64,000 bases of DNA from Phycisphaerales bacterium. Its GTDB lineage: Bacteria > Planctomycetota > Phycisphaerae > UBA1845. The notes under the pieces are model-generated. The model was given only the letters and a program-made list of their open reading frames with translations. It had not been told where the DNA came from and did not search any database. Position numbers and translations under genes: made by a program. Location of the stretch: positions 62,001 to 126,000 of the forward strand of contig JADZBE010000034.1 of the NCBI GenBank assembly GCA_020852275.1, in the 5' to 3' direction. Positions 42,868 through 52,463 of this stretch are shown in pieces (the first letter of the stretch is position 1; each line of letters begins with the position of its first letter).

Positions 42868-44646
42868 ATGGTGACGCACCGTCGGGCTTGTGCCGTCAGT
42901 GTCCGTAAGTCCGCGCAGGCGACAGAGTCGATGATCAACGCGCACAACAAGACGCGACCGGTGGGCCTGATCCTCAAGGAGCGGGATCTGCTGACGGAGG
43001 ACCAGGTTCAGCAGGTGCTTCGTCGCCAGAAGGCCGTCTCCGGGAAGCGGCTTTTTGGCGAAGTCGTAGTCGAGCTGGGCTTCTGCACGGAGGAACAGGT
43101 TCTCGACGCGCTCGCCGACGCCTACGGCATCCCGTACGCGCGCATCAATTCCAGACTGCTGGACCCTTCGGCGGCGGCCACTTTGCCCCGGGATTTCTGC
43201 GAAAAGAACCTCGCGCTGCCGCTGTTCTGCGTGGACGGCGCCCTGGCCGTCGCACTCGCGGAGCCGTCGAATTTCTTTCTGATCGAGGATATTGCGCAGC
43301 GCACGAACCTGGAAGTGCACATCGTCGCCTGCCCGCGCAACGACTTGCGCGCTGCCATCGAGGCCGCCTTCAGCGAACGCCGCGAGGACGCCGCGGAACT
43401 GGACCACCTGCTCGCCGCGGCGAAAAAGGACGTGGAAAGCCTGCAGCAGGACGTGGACGCCGCGGTCGCCGACATCGACGACAACGCCGAAGACTCCCCC
43501 GTCATCAAGCTCGTCCACCACGTCATCACCGGCGCCGTCCGCGACCGCGCCAGCGACATCCACGTCGAGCCGGACGAGAACTCGCTCTGCGTCCGCTATC
43601 GCGTGGACGGTTCGCTCGTCGAGAAAATGCGCCCCGCCTTCGCCATGGCGGCGCCCATCGTCGCCCGCGTCAAGATCATGGCCGGCATGGACATCTCCGA
43701 GCGCCGCATGCCCCAGGACGGCGCCATCCGCGTCAGCGTGGACGGCCGCACGATCGACCTTCGCGTCTCCTCAATGCCCAACAAGTTCGGCGAAAAGGTC
43801 GTGCTCCGCATCGTGGACACGCAGAACATTCTGATCGGGCTGGACAAGCTGGGCATGGATGACGCGATGCGCGAGCGCTTCGAGGAAGTCGTCCTGCGCC
43901 CTCACGGCATCATCCTCGTGACCGGGCCGACGGGGTGCGGCAAGAGCACGACTCTGTACTCCATGCTCAGCCGCATCAGCAATCCTCAGGTGAACGTCTG
44001 CACCGTCGAGGACCCGATCGAAGTCAATCTCAAGGGCGTCAACCAGTTTCAGGTCAACGACCGCATCGGGCTGTCCTTCAGCGCCGTCCTCCGCTCGCTG
44101 CTGCGCCAGGACCCGGACGTCATCATGGTCGGCGAAATCCGCGATTCCGAAACCGGCAAGGTCGCCGTGCAGGCGGCGCTGACCGGTCACCTTGTCCTCT
44201 CGACGCTGCACACCAACGACGCGGTGTCGGCGGTGACGCGGCTGGTCAACCTGGACATCGAGCCGTTCCTCGTGGCGGCGTCGGTGGAGGGCGTGCTGGC
44301 GCAGCGCCTCGTGCGGCGCATCTGTCCGTCGTGCGAGTCGCGGAGGCCGCCGACGCCGCGCGAGAAGCAGGTCGCCGAGCGCTACGGGTTCGACGCAAGC
44401 GAGACTCCGACGAGCATCGGGTGTTCGCGGTGTCTGCAGACGGGCTTTCGCGGGCGGCTGGGCATTTATGAGCTTCTGGTGCTTGACGATCCGCTGCGCG
44501 ACGCCGTTTCATCCGGCGCGCCGCTGGGGCGCTTGCGCGAGCTGGCGCTGAAGACGGGAATGTCGAGGCTGATTCAGGACGGGATCCAGAAAACGCTCGC
44601 CGGTCTGACCACGCTGGAGGAGATCATCCAGACCACCGGCGTCTAG
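42868..44646 (+). CDS. pilB: Type IV pilus/T2SS assembly ATPase PilB (GspE family)
   Basis: About 592 residues; ATG 42868, GTG 42871 and ATG 42931 are possible starts. An N1 domain (VGLILKERDLLTEDQVQQVLRRQ, EVVVELGFCTEEQVLDALADAYGIP) is followed by N2 and the AAA-like motor. Motor marks are DRASDIHVEPDE, Walker A GPTGCGKSTTLYSML, the Asp box VCTVEDPIEV, Walker B DVIMVGEIRDSETGKVA and the His box GHLVLSTLHTND. A tetracysteine zinc site (CPSCES, then CSRCLQTGFRGR) fits PilB. It powers filament extension at the inner membrane. The extra acidic linker at about 180-205 has a coiled-coil look. Confidence 0.94.
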   Translation: MVTHRRACAVSVRKSAQATESMINAHNKTRPVGLILKERDLLTEDQVQQVLRRQKAVSGKRLFGEVVVELGFCTEEQVLDALADAYGIPYARINSRLLDPSAAATLPRDFCEKNLALPLFCVDGALAVALAEPSNFFLIEDIAQRTNLEVHIVACPRNDLRAAIEAAFSERREDAAELDHLLAAAKKDVESLQQDVDAAVADIDDNAEDSPVIKLVHHVITGAVRDRASDIHVEPDENSLCVRYRVDGSLVEKMRPAFAMAAPIVARVKIMAGMDISERRMPQDGAIRVSVDGRTIDLRVSSMPNKFGEKVVLRIVDTQNILIGLDKLGMDDAMRERFEEVVLRPHGIILVTGPTGCGKSTTLYSMLSRISNPQVNVCTVEDPIEVNLKGVNQFQVNDRIGLSFSAVLRSLLRQDPDVIMVGEIRDSETGKVAVQAALTGHLVLSTLHTNDAVSAVTRLVNLDIEPFLVAASVEGVLAQRLVRRICPSCESRRPPTPREKQVAERYGFDASETPTSIGCSRCLQTGFRGRLGIYELLVLDDPLRDAVSSGAPLGRLRELALKTGMSRLIQDGIQKTLAGLTTLEEIIQTTGV

Positions 44647-44663
44647 AAACGGGGAGAAGTGCC

Positions 44664-45860
44664 GTGCACCTGTCATCGAAATCATCCATGCTGGCGATGC
44701 TCCTGGAGCAGGCGCGCGCGATCGGCGCGTCGGACGTCCTCCTCGTCGCGGGCGCGGCGCCCTCGGCGTATGTCCACTCGCGGCTCAAGCCCCTGGCGAC
44801 CAAGCCGCTCACCGCCGAGCAGACCGCGGCGCTGCTGAAGGACATCATCAGTCCGGCGCAGCTTCAACACCTCACCCAGCAGCGCGACCTCGACCTCTCC
44901 GTCGCCTTAAGCAGCGTGGGGCGCTGGCGCGTCAACGTCCACTATCAGCGCGACTCGCTCGCGGCCGCTTTCCGCTTCATCCCGAGCGAGATTCCGTCGC
45001 TGGAATCCCTGAACCTTCCTCCCATTCTGCAGGTCTTCACACGGCTTCCGCGAGGGCTGGTGCTGGTCACTGGCGGAACGGGGCACGGCAAGAGCACGAC
45101 CCTCGCCGCCCTGGTGGAACGGATCAACCGCGACGCCGCCCTGCACGTCATCACCGTGGAAGATCCCATCGAATACGAGTTCACCGCGCGGCAGTCCATC
45201 ATCGAGCAGCGGGAGATCGGCATTGACTCGCCGTCGTTCGCCTCCGCGCTGCGCCACGTGCTGCGGCAGAAGCCGGACGTCATCGTCGTCGGCGAGATGC
45301 GCGACCTCGAGACGATCCGCATCGCTCTCACCGCCGCCGAGACCGGGCACCTCGTGCTGGCCACGCTCCACACCATCAGCGCCGCCCAGACCATCGAGCG
45401 CATCGTGGACGTCTTCGAGCCGGCGCAGCAGCCGCAGATTCGCACGCAGCTCTCCGGCGCGCTGCAGGCCGTAATCTGCCAGACGCTCCTTCCTCGAACG
45501 GACGTGGAGGGCGTCGCTCCTGCCGTGGAAATCCTCGTCAACACGCCCGCCATTGCCCGCGCCATCCGCGACGGCGAGACGCATCTGATCAACGGCATGA
45601 TCGAGACGGGCGCGGCCGTGGGCATGATGACGCTGGACGCCGCGATCCTGGAACTGGAGCGCAAAGGATGGATCGACGCGGAGCAGGGGCTGTCGCGGGC
45701 GCAGGACCCGCAGCGACTTCTGCGGATGCTCAACCGCGCCGGCGAAGGACCGGCAGAGCATTCGGAAAACGGCGAGCCCCGGCAGGCCGCGCCCGCTCTT
45801 GCCTTGGCCGGGAAGGGCAAGCCCGCAACGTCGGCCCAGGGAGCGAAACCGTGGGAGTAG
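44664..45860 (+). CDS. pilT: PilT-like retraction ATPase
   Basis: A 398-residue hexameric ATPase from GTG 44664 (GGGGAG upstream). A PAS-like N-terminal domain (ASDVLLVAGAAPSAYVHSRLKPL) precedes Walker A TGGTGHGKSTTLAALV, the Asp box ITVEDPIEYEF, Walker B DVIVVGEMRDLETIRIAL and the His box GHLVLATLHTISAAQTIERIVD. The LLP-type region LLPRTDVEGVAPAVEILVNTPAIARAIRDGE matches PilT. In PilT proteins the AIRNLIRE motif near the end drives retraction; here it reads AIRDGETHLI. It points to a retractable type IV pilus, not a pure type II secretion system. Confidence 0.92.
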   Translation: MHLSSKSSMLAMLLEQARAIGASDVLLVAGAAPSAYVHSRLKPLATKPLTAEQTAALLKDIISPAQLQHLTQQRDLDLSVALSSVGRWRVNVHYQRDSLAAAFRFIPSEIPSLESLNLPPILQVFTRLPRGLVLVTGGTGHGKSTTLAALVERINRDAALHVITVEDPIEYEFTARQSIIEQREIGIDSPSFASALRHVLRQKPDVIVVGEMRDLETIRIALTAAETGHLVLATLHTISAAQTIERIVDVFEPAQQPQIRTQLSGALQAVICQTLLPRTDVEGVAPAVEILVNTPAIARAIRDGETHLINGMIETGAAVGMMTLDAAILELERKGWIDAEQGLSRAQDPQRLLRMLNRAGEGPAEHSENGEPRQAAPALALAGKGKPATSAQGAKPWE

Positions 45861-45931
45861 GCCGGAAAGGACGCCGGCTGCCGGGCGCGGGCGCGGAAAG
45901 TCCGGAGGCACTCCATCCAAGGTGAATCGCC

Positions 45932-47155
45932 ATGACGACGTATGAATACACCGCACGCAGCGGCGCCGGCGCGGCCTTGAAAAAGTGCATCGCCGCCGGC
46001 AGCGATGCCGAAGCCGCTCGCTTGCTCCGCGCCGAGGGCAAGTTCGTCATCGAGTTGGTTGCCCGCGCGGACGAGGATGCGGCGGCCTCGGGCGGCGCCC
46101 GCGCTCGTCGCAGGGGTGGGCGCGTTCGATCCGCCGACATCGAGCTGTTCGCCTCGCAGATGGCGATCATGCTGGAAACCGGCGTGGGCATCGGCGACGC
46201 GCTGGACACCGTCATCGACGACTGCGCGCCCGGCGGAGCACGGCAGGCGATCGAGGATGTCCGCCGACGCGTTGAAGGCGGCTCGATGCTCTCCGAGGCC
46301 TTCGCGCACAACCCGCGCGCGTTCGACCCGCTCTTCGTCAACCTCATCAAGGCCTCGGAGGCGTCGGGCCAACTGCCGCTGATGTTCGGACGCATCTCGG
46401 ATCACCTGCGCTCCAGCCGCGACATCCGCCGCCGCACCGTCGGCGCCATGATCTACCCCGGCATCCTCCTGTGCCTCTCGATCCTCGTCGTCGTCTTCAT
46501 GCTCGCGTTCCTGCTCCCGAAATTCACGGTCCTCTACAAGGGGAAGGAGGCGCTCCTGCCGAAGCCGACCAAGATCCTGATGGCCCTCAGCGACAGCATG
46601 GTTCACCACGCCGCGCTGTGGGCAATCGGCGCCGCGTTGCTTTCTTCGGCGCTGTTCCTCTCCTTCAAGAGCGAGCGCGGACGCCGGTTCTGGCACGGGC
46701 TGGTCCTCAAGCTGCCGATCCTGGGCGCCATGTACCGCAAGTCGATCCTGACGCGCAGCCTCAAGACCATGGGCACGCTGATCGAATCCGGCGTGTCGGG
46801 GCTTGAAATGATCTCCATCACGCGCGGCATCGCGCGGAACCACCATTTTGAGAAGCTCTGGGATGCGGTGGCGGAGCAGCTCCACCGCGGCCGCCAGCTC
46901 AGTGTCCCGCTCGCCGCCTCGCCGCTCGTTCCGCGATCCATCACGCAGATGATCCAGGCGGGCGAGAAATCCGGGCAACTCGGCAAGGTGCTCGAAAAGC
47001 TCGGCGGTTTCCTGCTGGACGACCTGCGCCAGACGATTGAACGCGCGACGCGCCTCGTGGAACCGGTGCTCATCATGATCATGGGCTCGATCATCGGCGC
47101 CATCGCCATCTCGCTGCTGCTGCCGATCTTCACGCTGTCGAGAGTCGTGCGATGA
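45932..47155 (+). CDS. pilC: PilC/GspF inner-membrane platform protein
   Basis: A 407-residue protein with two T2SSF domains. The first holds ASQMAIMLETGVGIGDALDTV and LIKASEASGQLPLMFGRIS; the second holds LKTMGTLIESGVSGLEMISITRGI and MIQAGEKSGQLGKVLEKL. The three expected membrane helices are visible (YPGILLCLSILVVVFMLAFLLP, AALWAIGAALLSSALFL, PVLIMIMGSIIGAIAISLLLPIF). It anchors PilB and PilT. Its stop overlaps the next glycosyltransferase start (ATGA), placing that gene in the same transcript. Confidence 0.93.
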   Translation: MTTYEYTARSGAGAALKKCIAAGSDAEAARLLRAEGKFVIELVARADEDAAASGGARARRRGGRVRSADIELFASQMAIMLETGVGIGDALDTVIDDCAPGGARQAIEDVRRRVEGGSMLSEAFAHNPRAFDPLFVNLIKASEASGQLPLMFGRISDHLRSSRDIRRRTVGAMIYPGILLCLSILVVVFMLAFLLPKFTVLYKGKEALLPKPTKILMALSDSMVHHAALWAIGAALLSSALFLSFKSERGRRFWHGLVLKLPILGAMYRKSILTRSLKTMGTLIESGVSGLEMISITRGIARNHHFEKLWDAVAEQLHRGRQLSVPLAASPLVPRSITQMIQAGEKSGQLGKVLEKLGGFLLDDLRQTIERATRLVEPVLIMIMGSIIGAIAISLLLPIFTLSRVVR

Positions 47156-49650
47156 ACCGCTGCAACGCTTCGCAAGCTGGACCCGTCACCGTCATCTGCA
47201 CGGTGCGCAACGACGCGCCGGGGCTGCGCATCATGCTCGAAAGCCTTTCCGCGCAGACGCGGACGCCCGATGAGATCATCATCGTGGACGGCGGATCTGA
47301 TCCCGACACCGTCCCCGAGTTGCAATCCATCGTCGCCGCCTGCCCGAATGCCCGACTGCTCATCGAGCCGGACGTCAACATCGCGCAGGGACGCAACATC
47401 GCCATCGGCGAGGCCAGGCACGGAATGATCGCCTGCATCGACGCCGGCTGCCGCGCGCGTCCGGACTGGCTTGCGCAACTCCTTGCGCCGTTCGCGGACG
47501 ATGCGGCGCGGATCGAGGTCGTCGGCGGCGCAACCGTCGCGGCCCCGCGGTTGCGATTTCAGCGGGTGGTCGCCGCGCTCACGCTGCCGGGGCATCTGCG
47601 ACCCGTCGATCCGGCGACATTCAACCCCAGTGCGCGCTCGCTGGCCTTTCGCCGAAGCGCGTGGCATCGCGCGAGCGGCTTCCCCGAATGGCTGATGACC
47701 GCCGAGGACACGCTGTTCGACCTGCGCCTGCGCGGCCTGCAACCGTCGGTGCGATACGCCTTCGCAGCCGACGCCATCGTCGAATGGGAGCCGCGTGCCA
47801 CCTGGCGAGCAACGTGGCGCCAGTTCTCCGGTTATGCGCGCGGGGAGGCGCACATCGGCCGCGGTCGCGAGGATCATCGCTACACCGGCACGCGCTACGC
47901 CGCGCTCGCCGCATGGGCCATCGCCGCAACGACCTTCGCAGTGCAGGGATGGAACGTCGGCGCCTGCTGCGCGGGCATGATGGCATTGCTTCTCCTGCTG
48001 CGACCGCATCTGCGTTCCGCACTGCTCGCCGCCGTGTCCACGACTGACAACGGTCTGCCGCGCGCCGGGCTCTTCCGAAGAATCCCGCGGATTGCATACG
48101 CCTGCGTCGTCTCGGAATTCATCGCCCTCGCCTGCTGGCGGGGACACCGGGCGGGGATGCGCGATCGCGCGCGCCTGCCGGAGCTGTTTGAGCGGGAACT
48201 GCGCGAATATCTGCAAGCGGCGGATTCGCCGATCGACTTGGCTTCCGTACCGCCGTGGAACGTCGAGCCGTCGCCGCCGCGCACGCTGATCGTCTCCTGG
48301 CATTGGCCTCCCGCCAACCGCGCCTCCGCCAACGTCTTGTCCAACCTGTTCCAGCACGCCCCGCCCGACCGGTTTCGCGTTCTGACGCGGCGGATGAACG
48401 GCTCGCAGGAGGAAGGCTCAACGAGCCCCGCGCTTCCGACCGAGCGCTTAGCCTGGCCCCTGCAGGATGACCGCCCGGTCCGATTCCGCACGTGGCTCGC
48501 CGAAGTGCGAACGCTGGCCGCCGCCGTGCGCGCCGCCTGGCGAATCCACCGTGATTGGGACGTGCAGTGTGTTGTGAGCGTTCACCCGACTCGTTACGGG
48601 CTGCTCGCCGGCCGGCTTGCGGCGAAGACTCTCGGTGTTCCGCACGTCGCCTACATGCACGATCTCCTGCGCGAAACGCTGATCACTTCTTCGAGGCTGA
48701 AGCGGGCGTTCTGGTCGGCGGTGGATACGTGGATTCTGCGCGCCAGCCGCCATGTTCTTGTGCCGACGCGGGAGCACGCGGACCACTACGCCGGGCGCGG
48801 CATCAAGAACACCTGGGTCCTGCCGCACACGGCGGCGTCTTTGCGCAATGACGCCGACGCCAAATCTGAGAATGCAAGCGACGAGCTTCAGCCCGCGCAA
48901 ATGCTCGTACAGGGCGGCGATCGTGCGGGAGGGGTCGCCCCTGAAAGCGCCAAGACCGCTTCCTTACGGGCGCGGCTCTGTAACGCGCCCTCTGCGGCAT
49001 GGTCGAACCACGGGACCCACCCGTTGCACCTTGTTTACAGCGGCGCCATCTACGAGCCGCATACGGACGCCGTGGAGGCGCTGATCCGGGCGGCGCGATC
49101 CCGCCCTCACGTCCGCCTGCGCTTCCTCTCCCAGCCTCAGCCGTTGCTGGTAGGCCAGGACGTCCAGTGGCTTTTGCCCGAGCGGATGCGCGAAGCCCTG
49201 CGCCTGGCGGACGCTTGTGTCGTCGCGCTGGGCTGGAAGACGCCCTACCCGGACGAAATCCGCATCTGCTTCCCTTCGAAGATTCTGGATTACCTGCAAG
49301 CCGGCAGGCCGATCCTCGCCATCGTCCCGCGCGGTTGCTTCGTCGATCGGCTCGTCCGCGAGACCGGCTGCGGAATCTGCGCCAACTCTCCGGATCCGCT
49401 CGACATCCAGCACGCCCTCCGCATGTTGATGGACGACCAGCGGAGGCTGGAATATGCGTGCAACGCGGCACGGGCTTTGGCTCGCTTCGAGCCGCGCTCC
49501 TGGATGCGACGCCTGGGCGCGCTGCTCGCCGGATGCAATCCATCGTCGGCGGAAGCGGCGACCACGTCCGTCGTCGCACGCAGCGACATCGCCTTCGAGC
49601 GGCCGGCGCGAACGGCCCACGGATCGCCCGTTGAGTCGATCACCGGCTGA
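47152..49650 (+). CDS. Fused GT2-GT4 glycosyltransferase
   Basis: An 832-residue protein with two enzymes in one chain. Residues 1 to about 330 form a GT2-type glycosyltransferase (VTVICTVRNDAPGLRIMLESL, IIIVDGGSDPDT, ACIDAGCRARPDWLAQL) with two membrane helices near 255-285. From about 375 a GT4-like part begins (TLIVSWHWPPANRASANVLSNLF), including VVSVHPTRYGLLAGRLAAKTLGVPHVAYMHDLLRE and PSKILDYLQAGRPILAIVP. A linker at about 578-622 includes sequence from the CCTTACGGGCGCGGCTC repeat. Coupled to pilC by an ATGA overlap; it may decorate pilin or surface glycan, which is inference. Confidence 0.8.
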   Translation: MNRCNASQAGPVTVICTVRNDAPGLRIMLESLSAQTRTPDEIIIVDGGSDPDTVPELQSIVAACPNARLLIEPDVNIAQGRNIAIGEARHGMIACIDAGCRARPDWLAQLLAPFADDAARIEVVGGATVAAPRLRFQRVVAALTLPGHLRPVDPATFNPSARSLAFRRSAWHRASGFPEWLMTAEDTLFDLRLRGLQPSVRYAFAADAIVEWEPRATWRATWRQFSGYARGEAHIGRGREDHRYTGTRYAALAAWAIAATTFAVQGWNVGACCAGMMALLLLLRPHLRSALLAAVSTTDNGLPRAGLFRRIPRIAYACVVSEFIALACWRGHRAGMRDRARLPELFERELREYLQAADSPIDLASVPPWNVEPSPPRTLIVSWHWPPANRASANVLSNLFQHAPPDRFRVLTRRMNGSQEEGSTSPALPTERLAWPLQDDRPVRFRTWLAEVRTLAAAVRAAWRIHRDWDVQCVVSVHPTRYGLLAGRLAAKTLGVPHVAYMHDLLRETLITSSRLKRAFWSAVDTWILRASRHVLVPTREHADHYAGRGIKNTWVLPHTAASLRNDADAKSENASDELQPAQMLVQGGDRAGGVAPESAKTASLRARLCNAPSAAWSNHGTHPLHLVYSGAIYEPHTDAVEALIRAARSRPHVRLRFLSQPQPLLVGQDVQWLLPERMREALRLADACVVALGWKTPYPDEIRICFPSKILDYLQAGRPILAIVPRGCFVDRLVRETGCGICANSPDPLDIQHALRMLMDDQRRLEYACNAARALARFEPRSWMRRLGALLAGCNPSSAEAATTSVVARSDIAFERPARTAHGSPVESITG

Positions 49651-49702
49651 CAACGCGGTATGCTCCACGCCCGAAACCGAGGCGTCTTCGGAGCGAACCG
49701 TC

Positions 49703-51187
49703 ATGCTGCGCGCGCACTATCCGTACTACCTCAACGGCAAGCCCGTCTTCGCCGCGGGCGGTTTACCCGGCGCCGACTTGCCCGACGCCACCTTGCCCGC
49801 CGCCGACCTGCCCGTCACCAACAAGTTCACCGGCCAAGTCGCGTGTCGCGTCGCGCTGGCCGGCGCGGCCGCGATCGACCGCGCCATCGCCGGCGCCGTG
49901 GAGGCGTTCGAGCAGACGCGCCGCCTTCCTGCTCATCGGCGTCAGGCCGTCCTCGATCACGTCGTCACGCGCGTGCGGGAGCGCCACGAGGAACTCAGCA
50001 CCGTGCTGGCCGTCGAAGCGGGCAAGCCGATCCGCGACGCCCGCGGCGAAGTGACCCGCCTGATCGACACGTTTCGCGTCGCCTCCGCGGAAGCGACGCG
50101 CCTCGGCGGCGAGTTCATGCCGCTGGACATCAGCCCGCGGTCGGAGGGCGTGACGTCGATCTGGCGGCGCGTGCCCGTCGGCGTGTGCAGCTTCATCACG
50201 CCGTTCAACTTTCCGCTCAACCTGGTCGCGCACAAGGTCGCGCCGGCCATCGCCTGCGGCTGCCCGTTTATCCTCAAGCCCGCCTCGCGCACGCCCGTCA
50301 GCGCCATCCTGCTGGCTGAGATCCTCGCCGAAACGGATTGGCCCGGCGGCGCGTTCTCCGTACTCCCGTGTACGCGCGACGGGGCGGATCTGTTTACCAC
50401 CGATCCGCGCATCAAGCTGCTGAGCTTCACCGGCTCGCCGCAGGTCGGCTGGGAATTGAAAGCCCGCGCGGGAAAAAAGAAGGTGGTCCTTGAGCTTGGC
50501 GGCAACGCCGCGTGCATCGTGGATGACGGCGTGGATCTCGAACATGCCGCGGACAGGCTCATCGTCGGCGCCTTCTACCAGTCCGGCCAAAGCTGCATCA
50601 GCGTGCAGCGCATCCTGGCGCACGAGAGGATTTACGACGCATTGAAGGCCCGCCTCGTGGAGCGCGCCGGGAGGCTGAAGATGGGCGACCCGCTGGACGA
50701 GGACACCTTTCTGGGACCGCTGATTGCCGAGGCCGACGCGCGGCGCATTGAATCGTGGATCAGCGAGGCCGTCGCCGGCGGGGCGCGCATCGTCTGCGGC
50801 GGTCGGCGGCAGGGCGTCTTCCACGAGGCCACGCTGCTGGAGAACGTCGATCCGTCCGCAAAGATCAGTTGCGTCGAAGCCTTCGGGCCCGTGGCCACGC
50901 TCGCGCCCTTCAGCGACTTCCGCCAGGCCGTGCGCAGCGTCAACGACAGCGTGTACGGTCTGCAGGCGGGCGTGTTCACGCGCGATCTGCACCGCGCCTT
51001 CCACGCCTTCGAGGAGCTTGACGTCGGCGGCGTCATCCTCAACGACGTGCCCAGCTTCCGCGTGGATTCGATGCCCTACGGCGGCGTAAAGGACTCTGGT
51101 TCAGGTCGCGAAGGCGTGCGCTTCGCCATCGAGGACATGACCGAAATCAAGCTGCTGGTGATGAACAGCCTCGCCTGCGGGACGTGA
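49703..51187 (+). CDS. NAD(P)-dependent aldehyde dehydrogenase
   Basis: A 494-residue ALDH-superfamily enzyme from ATG 49703; the track ORF extends 83 codons into the previous gene in another context. Visible marks are ITPFNFPLNLVAHKVAPAIACGCPFILKPAS (nucleotide binding), SFTGSPQVGWELKARAG, the catalytic Glu in VLELGGNAACIVDDG and the catalytic Cys in FYQSGQSCISVQRI. CVEAFGPVATLAPF and MPYGGVKDSGSGREG complete the pattern. It looks closest to succinate-semialdehyde or lactaldehyde dehydrogenase types; substrate cannot be fixed. It follows the glycosyltransferase gene by about 50 bases. Confidence 0.93.
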   Translation: MLRAHYPYYLNGKPVFAAGGLPGADLPDATLPAADLPVTNKFTGQVACRVALAGAAAIDRAIAGAVEAFEQTRRLPAHRRQAVLDHVVTRVRERHEELSTVLAVEAGKPIRDARGEVTRLIDTFRVASAEATRLGGEFMPLDISPRSEGVTSIWRRVPVGVCSFITPFNFPLNLVAHKVAPAIACGCPFILKPASRTPVSAILLAEILAETDWPGGAFSVLPCTRDGADLFTTDPRIKLLSFTGSPQVGWELKARAGKKKVVLELGGNAACIVDDGVDLEHAADRLIVGAFYQSGQSCISVQRILAHERIYDALKARLVERAGRLKMGDPLDEDTFLGPLIAEADARRIESWISEAVAGGARIVCGGRRQGVFHEATLLENVDPSAKISCVEAFGPVATLAPFSDFRQAVRSVNDSVYGLQAGVFTRDLHRAFHAFEELDVGGVILNDVPSFRVDSMPYGGVKDSGSGREGVRFAIEDMTEIKLLVMNSLACGT

Positions 51188-51755
51188 CCTCGTGGATATG
51201 AACTCGGGAAGCTGATTTTAGGGTCTGACCCCGACGGCGATGCGCTGCGGAGCGACGCCTGTTTTCGGTCAGCGACCCGGCGACATCAGTCCGCGCGTTC
51301 GCGTGCAAGGACGTCTCCCCAACTTCGCAATCGCCGCTGCACAGATGCAGAGCACGCCGCAGTCGACGCCATCGCCCCAACCACCGCGCTCCTCTTCCTC
51401 TTGCCTGGTTGCCTCTTGTCCTGTGGCCTCGTTGCCTTCCTTCCTGCGCACAGATCCTCTGCCCGCACAGTTGCTCGCTCCCTTCGACGCAGACCGGGTC
51501 CCCATGCCGCGCGTATTCCTCTTGTCTTTTGCAAAGCTTCGATTCGTTCACTGCTTCTTGGGGCGAGGGGCCGGGAAGAGTCATCCGCGGATTGCGCAGA
51601 TTGCGCAGATTTGAGATTGCGCGGATGAGGTGAGTCTGATGATTGAGGTGTGGGGTTGGACTCGCGGCTCGGATGCAGCGCGTTTCGCTTTCTTGCGGGC
51701 GCGGCTCTGCAAGGCGCGGCTCGGTAAGGCCCGCCTCGGCGCGCGGTTGTGCCCC
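51188..51755. repeat. Gap with several short dispersed repeats
   Basis: No gene is seen in these 568 bases. Present are CTTGCCTGGTTGCCTCTTG-like sequence (about 51396-51435), related to the insert in polA, a GATTGCGCAGATTGCGCAGA duplication (about 51591-51620), and repeated GGGCGCGGCTCTGCAAGGCG (about 51697-51740), related to the CTTACGGTCGCGGCTC family. Short repeat-coded ORFs here (SADCADCADL and similar) are not genes. Confidence 0.6.
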
Positions 51756-52463
51756 TCAGCTTGCGGCCGCTCGCTTCTCTTTCATCGGCGGGGTCAGTAC
51801 TTCCGCGAGGTCGGCCCCCTCCAGCTCGCGGGTCAACTGCGTGATGAAGCGGTCGTAGGCTTCCACCCGTTGCGTGGCGAGCTGTTGGGTTTCCGGGAAG
51901 TAAAAGCTCTCGCGCCGCGCGGGCCACACGCCGTACTCCTTCCACACGCGCCAGCGGTCGATCAGGTCAACCGCGCCTTTGCCCGTCGAAACCGACTGGC
52001 GGATCGTCGGCAGCAGCGTGAGCAGTCCGAGCTGATGCAGGTTGTCCACGTCGCTGAGGACCTGCGCTTCGATGCGCCGGCACTCGCGCTGCCCGGCCTC
52101 GCGCACGATTTCGCACGCGGCATCGAGCGATTCCGCGTCGAGGATTCCCTTCAGGCGCGCGGCGAGAATCTCCGCGCTATGATCGCGCACCACGGCGTCG
52201 CCCGCCCGCGTGACGCAGTCGTTGTCACGGAAGCCGCGACCGCGGTGGAGGACGGCGAAGTACGCGTCGTGATACAGCGCCGCGGCGATGAGCGCTTCGG
52301 CGGAGGGGGATCGATCCGCGATCGCTGGCCAAGCGAGAAGTTGCTGCACGGCCCGCGCGACGGTCGAGCAGTGCTCCCACAAAAGCACGTCGCCCTGCTG
52401 ATCGGCGTTGGGAATGATGAGATCCCGCTCCGCCTGCTTCCAGATCGCCTCGATCGTCGTCAT
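51756..52463 (-). CDS. HD-domain phosphohydrolase
   Basis: A 235-residue soluble protein from ATG 52463 (GGAG upstream; the track ORF has 51 extra codons). The HD signature is split as usual: WEHCSTVARAVQQLL supplies the first His, ALIAAALYHDAYF the His-Asp pair, and VLSDVDNLHQLGLL the distal Asp. It is therefore a probable metal-dependent phosphohydrolase acting on nucleotides or a similar phosphate ester. The C-terminal third is charged and of unknown role. It stands alone, with polA about 580 bases upstream on the same strand. Confidence 0.8.
   Translation of the reverse strand: MTTIEAIWKQAERDLIIPNADQQGDVLLWEHCSTVARAVQQLLAWPAIADRSPSAEALIAAALYHDAYFAVLHRGRGFRDNDCVTRAGDAVVRDHSAEILAARLKGILDAESLDAACEIVREAGQRECRRIEAQVLSDVDNLHQLGLLTLLPTIRQSVSTGKGAVDLIDRWRVWKEYGVWPARRESFYFPETQQLATQRVEAYDRFITQLTRELEGADLAEVLTPPMKEKRAAAS

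Noticed and set aside
49454-49702. 83-codon extension of the aldehyde dehydrogenase
   Set aside because: It overlaps the end of the GT2-GT4 gene in another frame, and family length matches the ATG at 49703.
51401-51633. Short ORFs with SADCADCADL-type ends near 51.5 kb
   Set aside because: They are translations of a GATTGCGCAGATTGC duplication, a common intergenic repeat, with no other coding evidence.
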